A stretch of 64,000 nt of DNA from Chloroflexota bacterium (GCA_019873625.1 JAIOAW010000001.1:239009-303008); one strand, 5' to 3'; numbered from the stretch's first letter, positions 1 to 8,302 are shown. Numbers and translations are program-made. Notes: generated by a model not told the origin, from the letters alone.

Positions 1-476
1 AAGTTCATATAACTGGAGCCGCCCCGCAAGATGCCGCGTGCCCCGCGCGAGAGCCGCTCTTGGATGGCCTGCACCACACCGGGCAGGGAGCAGACCATCG
101 TCTGCCCGGAGCGCTTTTCATACCAGCGAAAGGCCGGGATATCCTCGTTATTCCCGAACATAATGCCCGCCTGGGCGGCGGGCGTGTTGCTCGGCAGGCC
201 CACGCGCCAGGGCTGGAGCGAGAACTCGCCGCGCCTCAAAAGGCGCGAGAGGTAGGGCGCATAGCCGCGCGCCATCGCCGTGCGCAAATGATCGCACGAG
301 AGACCATCTATCTGAATGGCGATGAACCCCCGCCGACCCTCTGAGGCCAGGCGCGGCAGGCCCAAGCGCCGCGCCAACGCCGCATACTTGGTGGTGTAAT
401 AAATCCCCAAAATGGCGGCAAGCAGGTCCAAGAGGGTGCGCAGGATATTCCCCAAGAACACGACGATGCGTTTCAT
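1..476 (-). CDS. Alkaline-phosphatase-superfamily membrane protein, N-terminal part (cut by window edge)
   Basis: Translating the minus strand from the ATG at 476 gives 158 residues that run off the window with no stop. A hydrophobic segment (about residues 4-30, N-terminally MKRIVVFLGNILRTLLDLL) suggests membrane anchoring. It is followed by a beta-strand plus acidic motif (IAIQIDGLS, about residue 60) and a Ser/Thr-rich loop (GLPSNTPAAQAGIMFG, about residue 102) of the kind that carries the metal-bound nucleophile in type I phosphodiesterase/alkaline phosphatase proteins. The motif order and the following 'DIPAFRWYEK' stretch resemble the bacterial family often annotated as 'phage holin family/alkaline phosphatase'. 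The superfamily assignment is from memory and the substrate is unknown. Confidence 0.6.
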   Translation of the reverse strand, partial: MKRIVVFLGNILRTLLDLLAAILGIYYTTKYAALARRLGLPRLASEGRRGFIAIQIDGLSCDHLRTAMARGYAPYLSRLLRRGEFSLQPWRVGLPSNTPAAQAGIMFGNNEDIPAFRWYEKRSGQTMVCSLPGVVQAIQERLSRGARGILRGGSSYMN

Positions 477-593
477 AGCGGGCGGCCTTTAGCCTATGGG
501 TGAAAAGGGAGGGTTACTCAGCAGGCGGATTATACCGACGCGAGGACGTTTGCGCAAAAGGTCGTGCTCGCTAGAGTGCGCAAGCCCCCGCCC

Positions 594-621
594 CCTCCGC
601 AGGGCTTGAACCTGCGGGAGG
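594..621. terminator. Hairpin downstream of potA, near-copy of the one at 5033-5061
   Basis: An inverted repeat (CCTCC-GCAGG / CCTGCGGGAGG, one unpaired base) lies about 45 bp past the potA stop. There is no U-tract on the minus strand. The loop and 3' arm are almost identical to the stronger terminator after the GH4 gene, differing by one base in the shared 23-base core. Confidence 0.45.
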
Positions 622-665
622 GTCGGGAGCAAAGATTCCCCCTACAAGGGCAAACCGATATGCCC

Positions 666-1772
666 CTACCCCGTCAGTGGCCGCGCATCCTCCGCGGCCC
701 ACAGGAGTTTGACGCGGTCGCCTGCCGCGAACTCGCCAAGCCCGTGGCCACCGATATTCTGTAGCCGCGCCACGACCGTCTCCCCCGAAGGGAGGATGAC
801 CACAAAGCGCGTATCGGTGCCAAGGTAAACCACCTCGCGCACGACGCCGGTGAGCGCGGCGCCGTTGGCTTGCGCCGCGCTCAAAAGGTCTATCTTTTCC
901 GGGCGGATGGCCAAAGTTACCTCTTGGCCCTCGCGGAGCGGTTCTTCCGTGGCGCCCGCCCATACGCGCTCCCCCGCCACACAAAGGCATATCCGGTCGC
1001 GCTCTTTGCCCACCACCTGCGCCCTGAGGAAATTCGTTTCGCCGATGAAATCGGCCACAAAGCGGCACGAGGGGCGTTCATAGATGGTCACCGGGTCGCC
1101 CACCTGGAGCACCTGGCCTTCATTCATCACGGCGATGCGATCCGACATCGTGAGCGCCTCTTCTTGGTCGTGGGTGACGTAGATAAAGGTAATGCCCACC
1201 TGCTGTTGCAGGTGCTTGAGTTCGCTCTGCATCTGTTTGCGCAATTTGAGGTCCAACGCGCCCAGCGGTTCATCCAAGAGGAGCACCGCCGGCTCGTTGA
1301 TGAGCGCCCGCGCCAGGGCTACGCGCTGCTGCTGGCCGCCCGAAAGCTGGCTGGGTTTGCGGTTCCCGATATTGGGCAAGCGCACAAGGGCCAGCGCCTC
1401 TTGCACGCGCCGCTCGCGCTCGGCACGGGGCACCCCTTTGATGGTGGGGCCAAAAGCCACGTTCTGCGCCACCGTCAAATGAGGGAAAAGGGCATAGTTT
1501 TGAAAGACGATATTGACCGGCCGCCGATAGGGCGGCACGTGGCTCATCGGCTCGCCCTCGATAAAGATTTCGCCGCGCGTAGGCATCTCAAACCCACCGA
1601 TGAGGCGCAAGGTCGTGGTCTTCCCACAGCCCGATGGCCCCAACAGCGTAAAGAACTCCCCTGGATGGATCCCCAGGTTGACGTCTCGCACGGCTACCAC
1701 TTCGTTCCCTGGCCCGTGCGATGTGCCAAAGACCTTGGTTAACTCTCGTAACTCGACCGAAAACCCGCTCAC
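666..1772 (-). CDS. potA: Spermidine/putrescine ABC transporter ATP-binding protein PotA
   Basis: Cytoplasmic ATPase of a polyamine importer, 368 aa. Walker A ([10 protein letters not shown], about residues 45-54), Q-loop ([10 protein letters not shown]), ABC signature (LSGGQQQR), Walker B (LLLDEP) and switch histidine (VTHDQEEA) are all present. The last 130 or so residues form the TOBE regulatory region usual for PotA. The start is a GTG preceded by GGAGGGG at good spacing. It is the last gene of a potD-potB-potC-potA cluster and begins 21 bp after the potC stop. The family also includes iron and 2-aminoethylphosphonate importers, but the two Pot-type permeases and PotD-type binding protein next to it favour polyamines. 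Confidence 0.9.
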   Translation of the reverse strand: MSGFSVELRELTKVFGTSHGPGNEVVAVRDVNLGIHPGEFFTLLGPSGCGKTTTLRLIGGFEMPTRGEIFIEGEPMSHVPPYRRPVNIVFQNYALFPHLTVAQNVAFGPTIKGVPRAERERRVQEALALVRLPNIGNRKPSQLSGGQQQRVALARALINEPAVLLLDEPLGALDLKLRKQMQSELKHLQQQVGITFIYVTHDQEEALTMSDRIAVMNEGQVLQVGDPVTIYERPSCRFVADFIGETNFLRAQVVGKERDRICLCVAGERVWAGATEEPLREGQEVTLAIRPEKIDLLSAAQANGAALTGVVREVVYLGTDTRFVVILPSGETVVARLQNIGGHGLGEFAAGDRVKLLWAAEDARPLTG

Positions 1773-1793
1773 CGTACCCCTCCGTGCACCGGG

Positions 1794-2570
1794 CTAACCT
1801 TTGCGCCGCAGTGACTCGGCAAAGAGCAACAGCGCCACCGAGCCTGTCATCACGATGGCCGAAAGGGTGATGACCACGGGCAGGCGGCTCGGGAAGCGCA
1901 GTTGAGAATAGACATAGATCGGCAAAGTAACTTCCGTCCCCGTGAGGAAAAAACTCACGGCGAACTCATCGAACGAGGTGGTAAAAGAGGTGAGAAAGGC
2001 CGCGACAATGGCCGGCATCGCGATGGGGATGGTTACACGGCGAAGAGTTCCCCAATAGGTGGCGCCGAGGTCCATAGCGGCCTCCTCTAGGCTGGAGGGG
2101 AACCCCACCAGCCGCGCTCCGACGATGAGCATCACATAGGGGATGTTGATGACGATATGCCCAATCCCCACCGTAAAGAGCGAGCGCTCGATGTTGAACG
2201 TGCTGAACAGGATGAGCAGAGCCACGCCGAGGACGACGTAGGGGATGACGAGCGGCATCGCCGAGACGGCCATAAAAACCCCACGGCCTGGGAAGCGGTA
2301 ACGCACCGCCGCCAGGGCGGCCATCGTCCCCAGAAAGGTGGCCACCGCAGAACTCGCCAGGCCGAGGATCAGGCTGTTGCGCAAGGCGGCCAGCATCTCG
2401 CGCGCCTGCGCCAAAGCGCCGTACCATTTGAGCGTGAACCCCTTTAGGGGGAAGACCACCATAGGTGAATCGTTGAACGAAAAGACGATGAGAAGCCCTA
2501 TGGGGAGATACAAAAAGATCACGAGGAGGATGTAATACGCCCAGGCAGCAGAAAAGAAGCGGCGCCTCAT
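1794..2570 (-). CDS. potC: Spermidine/putrescine ABC transporter permease PotC
   Basis: Inner-membrane permease of 258 aa with six predicted membrane segments, starting MRRRFFSAAWAYYILLVIF. The binding-protein-dependent permease EAA loop is visible near residues 165-185 (EEAAMDLGATYWGTLRRVTIP). I placed the start at the ATG at 2570 because its first bases overlap the potB stop (ATGA, 4 bp), which points to translational coupling. A longer upstream frame would duplicate potB sequence. It pairs with PotB to form the translocation channel. Confidence 0.9.
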   Translation of the reverse strand: MRRRFFSAAWAYYILLVIFLYLPIGLLIVFSFNDSPMVVFPLKGFTLKWYGALAQAREMLAALRNSLILGLASSAVATFLGTMAALAAVRYRFPGRGVFMAVSAMPLVIPYVVLGVALLILFSTFNIERSLFTVGIGHIVINIPYVMLIVGARLVGFPSSLEEAAMDLGATYWGTLRRVTIPIAMPAIVAAFLTSFTTSFDEFAVSFFLTGTEVTLPIYVYSQLRFPSRLPVVITLSAIVMTGSVALLLFAESLRRKG

Positions 2571-3433
2571 CCGATAAGGTCCCCCAACTCCACGTGGAGC
2601 GCCTTCAAAAGCCAAACGAGCAGCCCCAAAAGGACGAGCATCGCCAGGAGCATCACGAGGCTCATCAGCGCCCCCATCGGCCAGTTCAACCCGCGGACGA
2701 ATTGATCCTGAATGATATTGCCGTACATAATGCCATCCACGCCCCCCACGAGGGCCGGCGTAACCCATTCGCCAAGCGTCGGGATAAAGACGAAGAAGAA
2801 CCCCGCCACTACCCCCGGCAAACTGAGCGGCAATGTAACGCGCAAAAAGGCGCGCCACGGGGGGCAGCCCAGGTCTGCCGCGGCCTCCAAGAGGTGGGGG
2901 TCAATGCGTTCCAGCGCGGCAAAGATGGGGAGCGCGACAAAAGGCAACCAGGAATAGGTCAGGGCCACCACCACGGCCGCGCGAGAGTAGAGGAGCACGG
3001 GCTTTGGCTCGGCCAAAAGGCCGACGGCTTGCAAAAGGCCGCTCAACAACCCTTCTGAACTCAAGATCAACTTCCAGGCCAAGATGCGCAAAAGGAAACT
3101 CGTCCAGGCCGGCACGAGAACCAGCGTAAGGAGCGCCACGCGCCGCTCTCCTGCGCGAAAGATCAGGAAATAGGCCAAGGGATAGGCGAGGATGATGCAG
3201 TAGAGCGACGTCTCGAAGGCCATAGCAATGGAGCGGCCGAGCAGGCGTTGGAAGGCCGTATTCCGAAGGAATTCGCGGTAATGCGCCAACGTCCACATAT
3301 GGCGTTCCTCGCCAAAGGCCCCTTGGCGAAAACTGAACGTGGCCATATTGAGCATTGGGAGCACGAAAAACATAATGAGCAAAAGCGCCGGCGGCGTGAT
3401 CAAGATCAACAGGCGAGATCGCGTATCGCGCAT
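2567..3433 (-). CDS. potB: Spermidine/putrescine ABC transporter permease PotB
   Basis: Inner-membrane permease, 288 aa, with six hydrophobic segments beginning at the N-terminal LLILITPPALLLIMFFVLP. The EAA-type cytoplasmic loop (LEAAADLGCPPWRAFLRVTLP, about residues 180-200) contacts PotA. ATG start at 3433, about 77 bp downstream of potD. Its stop overlaps the potC start. The length and topology match PotB. Membership in the polyamine group rather than another ABC subfamily rests on the operon context. Confidence 0.9.
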   Translation of the reverse strand: MRDTRSRLLILITPPALLLIMFFVLPMLNMATFSFRQGAFGEERHMWTLAHYREFLRNTAFQRLLGRSIAMAFETSLYCIILAYPLAYFLIFRAGERRVALLTLVLVPAWTSFLLRILAWKLILSSEGLLSGLLQAVGLLAEPKPVLLYSRAAVVVALTYSWLPFVALPIFAALERIDPHLLEAAADLGCPPWRAFLRVTLPLSLPGVVAGFFFVFIPTLGEWVTPALVGGVDGIMYGNIIQDQFVRGLNWPMGALMSLVMLLAMLVLLGLLVWLLKALHVELGDLIG

Positions 3434-3510
3434 CGCGTGCTATGCCTCAAGGGCTGATATAGTGCGGGCGGTGCCCAGGCCAAGGCCTGAACACCGCCCG
3501 TGCGTTTCGT

Positions 3511-4587
3511 TCAGGGTGCGGCCTTCACATCATCCCAGACTTTGGTCCACTTGGTGCGCTGTTCTTCGGTGAGCGGTTTCATAAACACCGTCGTCTTGAC
3601 GAGATCGGGGTTATCCAACTGCATCACGCGCACCACGTCGGGGTCAAGTGTTTTGACGATCTCTTGGTTGGCGGCCAGGTTCGCCGCGCCGTAGCCATAT
3701 TGCCTGGCCATCTCCACCATCGCCGCCTTGGAAATCACCGCGTCAATGTAAGCATGGGCGAGGCCGGGGTTCTTGCTCGACTTAGGGATACAGTAGCCGT
3801 ACACCCAGCCGATCCGCCCCTCTTTGGGGGTGATGTAATCCACAGCGATGCCTTCGGCCTTGAGGGCCACATACGCATCGGGCCAGGTATTTGCGGCCAC
3901 CCACACCTCGCCGGAGGCCACCTGCTGGTTGATTTCCGTGTAATCCGTCCAATATCCGAGGAGGTTCGGCTTGAGGGCGATGAGTTTTTGCTTGACCTCT
4001 TCCAACTGCTGATCGGTCATATTGTAGGGGTCATACCCCAAGGCCAGAGCGCCCACCACGATGGACGATTCAGCGGAATCAAAGATGGAGACGTGCCCCT
4101 GGTAGCGTGGGTCCCACAGGTCGGCCCAAGAGTCGGGCATTTCCGGCACTTTATCGGTGCGGACGAGGATGGAATCATATCCCCATTCCCAAGGGGCCAT
4201 ATATTGCTTCCCGTTCACTTGGCCCATCTTGGCCAATGGCTCCATAATCTGCGGCCAGTTCTTGAGTTTCGAGGTATCAATGGGCTGCAGGAGGTCGTTA
4301 TCCACGTACAGTTGGAGCCAACTCGAGTTGGGGTGCACCAAATCGGCCACGAAGCCGCTTTGGAGTTTGGCAAAGGCCTCGGCATCTTCGGCAAAAAAGG
4401 TGTGCTGAACCTGAACGTTCGGGTGGGCCTGTTTGAACTCTTGCCAAAAGACCTCCTGCTCATAGCCGGACCAGTCAAGCACGATGAGCGGGCCGGAGGC
4501 CTTTTGGCCTGCGCAAGCCGCGAGGGCCAACGCCATCGCGAGGGCCAGGACGCGACAGAGCCAACGGACGATTCGATGCGGTTGCAT
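3511..4587 (-). CDS. potD: Polyamine ABC transporter substrate-binding lipoprotein PotD
   Basis: Extracytoplasmic solute-binding protein, 358 aa. It has a lipoprotein signal (charged start, hydrophobic LALAMALALAAC, lipobox LAAC with Cys about residue 25), so it is probably tethered to the outer face of the cytoplasmic membrane. The mature part reads as a PotD/PotF-type family 1 binding protein: an early LIVLDWSGYEQE strand, a central APWEWGYDSILVRTD hinge, and later WVAANTWPDAYVALKAEG and IPKSSKNPGLAHAYIDAV segments. It is the first gene of the pot cluster and lies about 100 bp after the terminator of a candidate RNA (4692-4976), so expression may depend on readthrough. The specific polyamine cannot be told from sequence. 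Confidence 0.88.
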   Translation of the reverse strand: MQPHRIVRWLCRVLALAMALALAACAGQKASGPLIVLDWSGYEQEVFWQEFKQAHPNVQVQHTFFAEDAEAFAKLQSGFVADLVHPNSSWLQLYVDNDLLQPIDTSKLKNWPQIMEPLAKMGQVNGKQYMAPWEWGYDSILVRTDKVPEMPDSWADLWDPRYQGHVSIFDSAESSIVVGALALGYDPYNMTDQQLEEVKQKLIALKPNLLGYWTDYTEINQQVASGEVWVAANTWPDAYVALKAEGIAVDYITPKEGRIGWVYGYCIPKSSKNPGLAHAYIDAVISKAAMVEMARQYGYGAANLAANQEIVKTLDPDVVRVMQLDNPDLVKTTVFMKPLTEEQRTKWTKVWDDVKAAP

Positions 4588-4691
4588 ATCTCAAGATCCT
4601 CCTACACGTGTTCCCATATGTGGTCATTCCTGCATCACGACGCACCCCTCCTTGGGGCTTGGCAAGAGGCGGTGCGGCGCACAGGCCCCCA

Positions 4692-4976
4692 AAAGCAAAG
4701 GCCGTTCGTCACGCGGCAACGGGCTTTAAGGCGCACATGCACAAGATGGGCTGGGGACGGATGGAGGGCGCTTCGTCGCGTCACAGCCGGAGCCACATCA
4801 CATCATATTGAGCCGAGTCCATCTGGCGATAGGAGAGGAAGGCCTGGGTGGGCTACTAAGCGCCCTTCCCCAGAACCTCGGGCCATTCGAGCGCGGCCGG
4901 CGCCGCGAGGATGTGAACGGGCGGTGCGCCGAATGACAACGGGGAACCTATTCTCTACATCTCACTCGCTGAACGC
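4692..4976 (-). ncRNA. Candidate structured RNA or long regulatory leader upstream of potD
   Basis: The 485-bp gap 4588-5072 has no convincing gene. On the minus strand it contains a good promoter (-35 TTGCAC, 16-bp spacer, -10 TATAAT) and, about 250 nt later, a terminator-like hairpin (4718-4727 with 4697-4706, one mismatch, then TTTT). Between them are long-range complementary blocks in nested order: 4941-4946 with 4866-4871 (TTCCCC/GGGGAA) enclosing 4930-4935 with 4884-4889 (CATTCG/CGAATG), then immediately 4858-4865 with 4766-4773 (GGGCGCTT/AAGCGCCC, 8 bp over about 90 nt). I compared it with the conserved cores of RNase P, tmRNA, SRP and 6S RNA and recognised none. It could be an independent small RNA or an attenuator controlling the pot operon. 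The TSS is estimated from the -10 box. Confidence 0.45.
4697..4727 (-). terminator. Rho-independent terminator or attenuator before potD
   Basis: AAAGCCCGTT and AACGGCCTTT form a 10-bp stem with one mismatch around an 11-nt loop, followed on the minus strand by GCTTTT. It lies about 110 nt upstream of the potD start, so it either ends a small RNA or attenuates potDBCA. Confidence 0.5.
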
Positions 4977-4982
4977 ACTCGT

Positions 4983-5010
4983 ATTATAACGCGCTTCCAA
5001 AAGGGTGCAA
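4983..5010 (-). promoter_or_regulatory. Promoter of the candidate RNA / pot operon
   Basis: Minus-strand -35 TTGCAC (5005-5010) and -10 TATAAT (4983-4988) with a 16-bp spacer. It sits between the GH4 terminator and the structured leader, and it is the only good promoter seen for potDBCA. Confidence 0.6.
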
Positions 5011-5026
5011 TTTTCGCCCATTGTAT

Positions 5027-5061
5027 AAAAAACCTCCCGCAGGGTTTGAACCTGCGGGAGG
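5027..5061 (-). terminator. Rho-independent terminator of the GH4 gene
   Basis: Perfect 11-bp stem CCTCCCGCAGG/CCTGCGGGAGG (5033-5043 with 5051-5061), 7-nt loop, then TTTTTT on the minus strand. It begins about 12 bp past the GH4 stop. Confidence 0.85.
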
Positions 5062-5072
5062 GGCCGAGAAGT

Positions 5073-6455
5073 TCAGCGGTAGCGCGGCAAATAGTGGCCG
5101 TGCGCCTCGATGAGTTCGTCGCACATCGCCACGATCTCATCAATGGTCAATTCGGCGGCCGTATGCGGGTCCAACAAGGCCGCCTGATAGATGTAATCTC
5201 GCTTCTTCGTGAGGGCGGCGAGGATGGTCAACTCTTGCACATTGATGCTCGTGCGGTTGAGCGCGGCGAGTTGCGGCGGCAGGTCGCCCACGTAGGTGGG
5301 TGTAACGCCGCTGCGGTCGGCCACGCACATCACCTCCACGCAGCAATTGTAGGGCAAATTCGTGATGAGGCCCGTGTTGAGGACGTTCCCGCCGAAGGTA
5401 AAGGGGTTGCCCGTCTCCATCGCCTCCATAATGTACGAGGCATATTCGTGCGTCCGCTGGTGTTGGTTGAGGTACTGCTCCAGCGCCTCGCGCGTGATGG
5501 GCACGCCGAACAGCGTGAGCGGCTCGCCGGTATCGGGGTCGCGCGCGTCCACTTCTTCGCCGGCTAGCACGGCCCGCATCGCCTCCCACGCGGCAATCTG
5601 CACGCGGCAGCGGCGCGGATACTCGTCCAACGGAATGTGGAAGCGCTCGATGAGTTCCGGGTTGCGCGCCTTGATGAACCAGGGAAAGTACTCGGCGCTG
5701 TGCTCGGAGGATTCTGTCACGTAATAGCCAAAGCGCCTCATAATCTCAAAGCGCACGGCATCCTTGTAGTTATATTCGGGGAGTTGGGCGCGGCGCTTGA
5801 TCTCTGGGTAGAGGTCTTCGCCGTGGCGCTTGATCTCCAGGAGCCACCCCTGATGGTTGATGCCGGCCACCTTCCACTGCAAATCATCGGTGGGCAGGTC
5901 CAACTCGCGGCAGAGGTGCGGCGCGCACACCTGCACGCTGTGGCACAACCCCACTGTCTTGACGCCCGTCGCCTTGAGGATGGCCCCCGTGAGCATAGCC
6001 ATCGGGTTAGAATAGTTCAGGAGCCACGCATCGGGCGCCACGCGTTCGATGATGTGGCAGTAGTCGAGCATCACGGGGATGGTGCGCAGGGCGCGAAAGA
6101 TGCCGCCGATCCCTAACGTGTCGCCGATCGTCTGGCGCAGGCCGTACTTTTTGGGAACCTCAAAGTCAATGACGGTAGCCGGCTCATAGCCGCCCACCTG
6201 GATGGCGTTCACAAAATAGTTCGCCCCGCGAAAGGCCTCCTCGGCCTGATCCGCCAGGTAGCCCTTGATGGTGGCCCTGGCGCCTAGGGTGCGGTTTAGG
6301 TTCTCTACCAGTTGTTGAGATTCCTTGAGCCGCTGAGGATCAATATCCACCAGAGCGATTTCGGCATCTTTGAAGGCATCTACACACAAGCAGTCTCCGA
6401 GCACCGTCTTGGCAAAGATGGTGCTGCCGGCCCCGAGAAAGCATATTTTGGCCAT
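5073..6455 (-). CDS. GH4 family alpha-galactosidase/glycosidase (NAD+- and Mn2+-dependent)
   Basis: Cytoplasmic glycoside hydrolase of family 4, 460 aa. The N-terminal Rossmann motif ICFLGAGSTIFAK binds NAD+. The NYSNPMAM segment, CHSVQ (metal-ligand Cys), AGINHQGW (metal-ligand His) and YVTESSEHSAEY are the conserved catalytic blocks of MelA-type alpha-galactosidases, which cleave by a redox-elimination mechanism. The ATG at 6455 has AAAAAGGAGG just upstream, so the six codons before it are not used. It has its own promoter and terminator and is transcribed divergently from the UroD/PurO/GH38 operon. GH4 also contains alpha-glucosidases and alpha-glucuronidases, but the CHSVQ motif favours an alpha-galactosidase-like enzyme. 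Confidence 0.87.
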   Translation of the reverse strand: MAKICFLGAGSTIFAKTVLGDCLCVDAFKDAEIALVDIDPQRLKESQQLVENLNRTLGARATIKGYLADQAEEAFRGANYFVNAIQVGGYEPATVIDFEVPKKYGLRQTIGDTLGIGGIFRALRTIPVMLDYCHIIERVAPDAWLLNYSNPMAMLTGAILKATGVKTVGLCHSVQVCAPHLCRELDLPTDDLQWKVAGINHQGWLLEIKRHGEDLYPEIKRRAQLPEYNYKDAVRFEIMRRFGYYVTESSEHSAEYFPWFIKARNPELIERFHIPLDEYPRRCRVQIAAWEAMRAVLAGEEVDARDPDTGEPLTLFGVPITREALEQYLNQHQRTHEYASYIMEAMETGNPFTFGGNVLNTGLITNLPYNCCVEVMCVADRSGVTPTYVGDLPPQLAALNRTSINVQELTILAALTKKRDYIYQAALLDPHTAAELTIDEIVAMCDELIEAHGHYLPRYR

Positions 6456-6490
6456 AAAGACCTCCTTTTTCAAAAAGAATCTTCGCGCGT

Positions 6491-6519
6491 ATGCTAGGGG
6501 CTTGCCGCGGAATTGTCAA
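6491..6519 (-). promoter_or_regulatory. Promoter of the GH4 gene
   Basis: Minus-strand -35 TTGACA (6514-6519), 17-bp spacer, -10 TAGCAT (6491-6496). The -35 faces the -35 of the divergent promoter 6 bp away. Confidence 0.7.
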
Positions 6520-6531
6520 GGCGCGTTGACA
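6514..6531. promoter_or_regulatory. Palindrome formed by two back-to-back -35 boxes
   Basis: TGTCAA-GGCGCG-TTGACA: the divergent -35 elements form an inverted repeat with a 6-bp centre. RNA polymerase could not occupy both promoters at once, or a dimeric regulator could sit here. No such regulator is encoded next to it. Confidence 0.4.
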
Positions 6532-6554
6532 TACCCCCTCCCCACCGCTAGAAT
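6526..6554 (+). promoter_or_regulatory. Promoter of the UroD-PurO-UroD-GH38 operon
   Basis: -35 TTGACA (6526-6531), 17-bp spacer, -10 TAGAAT (6549-6554). The expected start of transcription is about 27 bp before the first ATG. Confidence 0.75.
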
Positions 6555-6588
6555 AGCGCCGACACACCACGCCTTTCAGGAGCGAACG

Positions 6589-7647
6589 ATGCCCCGCGAG
6601 ACGATGACCCCTCGCGAACGCTGGTTGGCCGTCCTCCAGCGCCAAACGCCAGACCGCCTGCCGATGGATTACTGGACGACCCCCGAAGCCCGCGCCAAAC
6701 TGATGGCCTACCTCGGCGTGGAGGACGACCTCGCGCTCTACCGCCGCCTGCACATCGATAAACCCTTTGCCGTAACGCCGCGCTACATCGGGCCGCCCAT
6801 CCCGGAAGATAAGGATGTGTTCGGCATCACCTATCGCTGGGTAGATTACGGCTCTGGCGCCTACCGCGAGGCCGTCGAGCACCCCTTAGCCGACTACCAG
6901 AGCGTGGAAGAGATCGAGGCGAACTATCGCTGGCCCAGCCCCGATTGGTGGGCGTATGATGATCTCGCCGAACAGATCGCCCCTTACCACGAGTACCCCA
7001 TCCAAGGGGGCGGGTCGGAGCCGTTTCTCATCTACAAGAACTTGCGCGGGCAGGAACAGGCCTTTATGGACCTTATCCTGCACCCCGACATTGTCCACTA
7101 CTGCCTAGATAAACTGTTTGACCTGGCCTACCAGAACACCCTGCGCATCTTTGAGAGCATCCCCGGCCAGGTGATGATCAGTTATGTCGCCGAGGATATG
7201 GGCAGCCAGCAGGGCTTGCTCTTTTCGCCGGAGCAGATCCATACCTTCCTCTTGCCGCGGATGAAGCGTATGATGGACCTCGTCCACCAGGCGGGGGCCT
7301 ATGTCTTTTTTCACAGCGATGGCGCGGTGCGGCGCATCCTGCCCGATATGATCGCGGCGGGCATTGACGTGCTCAACCCCATCCAGTGGCGCTGCCGGGG
7401 GATGGAACGAGAGGCCCTCAAGCGCGATTTCGGCCCCTATGTGGTCTTTCACGGCGGGGTAGATAACCAGTACACCCTGGCCTTCGGCACGGTGGAAGAG
7501 GTACGCCAAGAGGTCATCGAGAATATCCGCATACTCGGCGCGGGCGGGGGGTACATCCTGGCGCCTTGCCATAACATCCAGGCCATCAGCCCGCCGGAGA
7601 ACATCGTCGCTATGTATGAAACGGGTTACGAATACGGCTGGCCATAA
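6589..7647 (+). CDS. Uroporphyrinogen decarboxylase-family protein (1)
   Basis: A 352-aa TIM-barrel protein of the UroD superfamily. It begins MPRETMTPRERWLAVLQRQTPDRLPMDYW, the start typical of the MtaA/UroD-like branch rather than of HemE. The segments SYVAEDMGSQQGLLFSPEQ, FFHSDGAVRRILPDMIAAGIDVLNPIQW and GGGYILAPCHNIQ are family landmarks. Where corrinoid methyltransferases keep a His-x-Cys zinc site, this copy has HSDG, so classic MtaA zinc chemistry is doubtful. I chose the ATG at 6589 because it follows a CAGGAG and the promoter at 6526. It is first of four tightly spaced genes. Such UroD-like proteins often lie beside sugar genes; their reaction is not established. Confidence 0.8.
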   Translation: MPRETMTPRERWLAVLQRQTPDRLPMDYWTTPEARAKLMAYLGVEDDLALYRRLHIDKPFAVTPRYIGPPIPEDKDVFGITYRWVDYGSGAYREAVEHPLADYQSVEEIEANYRWPSPDWWAYDDLAEQIAPYHEYPIQGGGSEPFLIYKNLRGQEQAFMDLILHPDIVHYCLDKLFDLAYQNTLRIFESIPGQVMISYVAEDMGSQQGLLFSPEQIHTFLLPRMKRMMDLVHQAGAYVFFHSDGAVRRILPDMIAAGIDVLNPIQWRCRGMEREALKRDFGPYVVFHGGVDNQYTLAFGTVEEVRQEVIENIRILGAGGGYILAPCHNIQAISPPENIVAMYETGYEYGWP

Positions 7648-7676
7648 GGCCGGCCGCCTGCAACGAAAGGAGCGCT

Positions 7677-8288
7677 ATGTACATCGGACGGTTTGTCGTC
7701 ATAGGCCGCACGGCCCAGGGGGCGTGGTATTTGGGTTACCGCGTCTCCTCGCGATCCTTCCCCAACCGTAAGATCGTCACCCGAGCCGACCGGGCTATGG
7801 TGGTGCCCACGGCAGACGCCGCGCCCACCGATAACCCCTACATTTCCTACAACTGCCTGCGCACCTGCGAGGGCGCCCTCGTAGTGGCCAATGGCAGCCA
7901 TGTGGACCCCATCATCGAAAAGATCGCCCACGGCTACCCCGTGCGAGATGCCCTGGCCCTCGGCCTCCTCGCTATGGATTACGAGCATGACCAATATAAC
8001 ACGCCGCGCATCGCCGCCGCCTTCGACCGGCGCACCGAGGCGGGCTATCTGGGCATCGTGGGCGAGGGGTACCTCCTCGTCCGCCGGATGACGCCCCTCT
8101 CCGGTCAGGCCTACCTCCTGGCCACCTACGAACTCACCGAACCCACGCCCATCGCCCTTCCCGGCGAGACGGTGGAGGCCCTTTGCCAGGCGCTTTTCGA
8201 GTGCGAATATGAGCACCCCGTCGCCGCCCTGGCGGCGATGCCCACGCCCAGCGGCCTTTCGCTGGCCGCCCGATCGGCCCGCGAATAA
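7677..8288 (+). CDS. purO: IMP cyclohydrolase, archaeal-type PurO
   Basis: A 203-aa protein, matching the roughly 200-aa length of archaeal PurO. The conserved blocks YRVSSRSFPNR, NPYISYNCLR, NGSHVDPI, ALGLLAMDYEHD, NTPRIAAA and YELTEP match the Methanothermobacter enzyme as I recall it. PurO closes the ring of FAICAR to give IMP, the last step of purine synthesis, a job usually done in bacteria by the C-terminal domain of PurH. Start ATG with AAAGGAGC upstream; 29 bp after the first UroD-like gene and 14 bp before the second. It may supply IMP synthesis if purH is absent or monofunctional here, or may have a related hydrolase role in this cluster. Confidence 0.85.
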   Translation: MYIGRFVVIGRTAQGAWYLGYRVSSRSFPNRKIVTRADRAMVVPTADAAPTDNPYISYNCLRTCEGALVVANGSHVDPIIEKIAHGYPVRDALALGLLAMDYEHDQYNTPRIAAAFDRRTEAGYLGIVGEGYLLVRRMTPLSGQAYLLATYELTEPTPIALPGETVEALCQALFECEYEHPVAALAAMPTPSGLSLAARSARE

Positions 8289-8302
8289 GAGGAGAGCAAC
8301 GT

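Noticed and set aside
4860..4976. RNase P or 6S RNA in the potD leader
   Set aside because: I looked for the GAGGAAAGUCC and ACAGAA conserved blocks of RNase P and for an end-to-end 6S hairpin and found neither.
3664..4989. A 441-codon open frame on the plus strand, antisense to potD and its leader
   Set aside because: No domain or ribosome-binding signal; PotD on the other strand has signal peptide and family blocks.
5033..5061. tRNA T-arm-like GGTTTGAACC
   Set aside because: It is the loop of a perfect terminator hairpin, and no acceptor stem or anticodon arm surrounds it.
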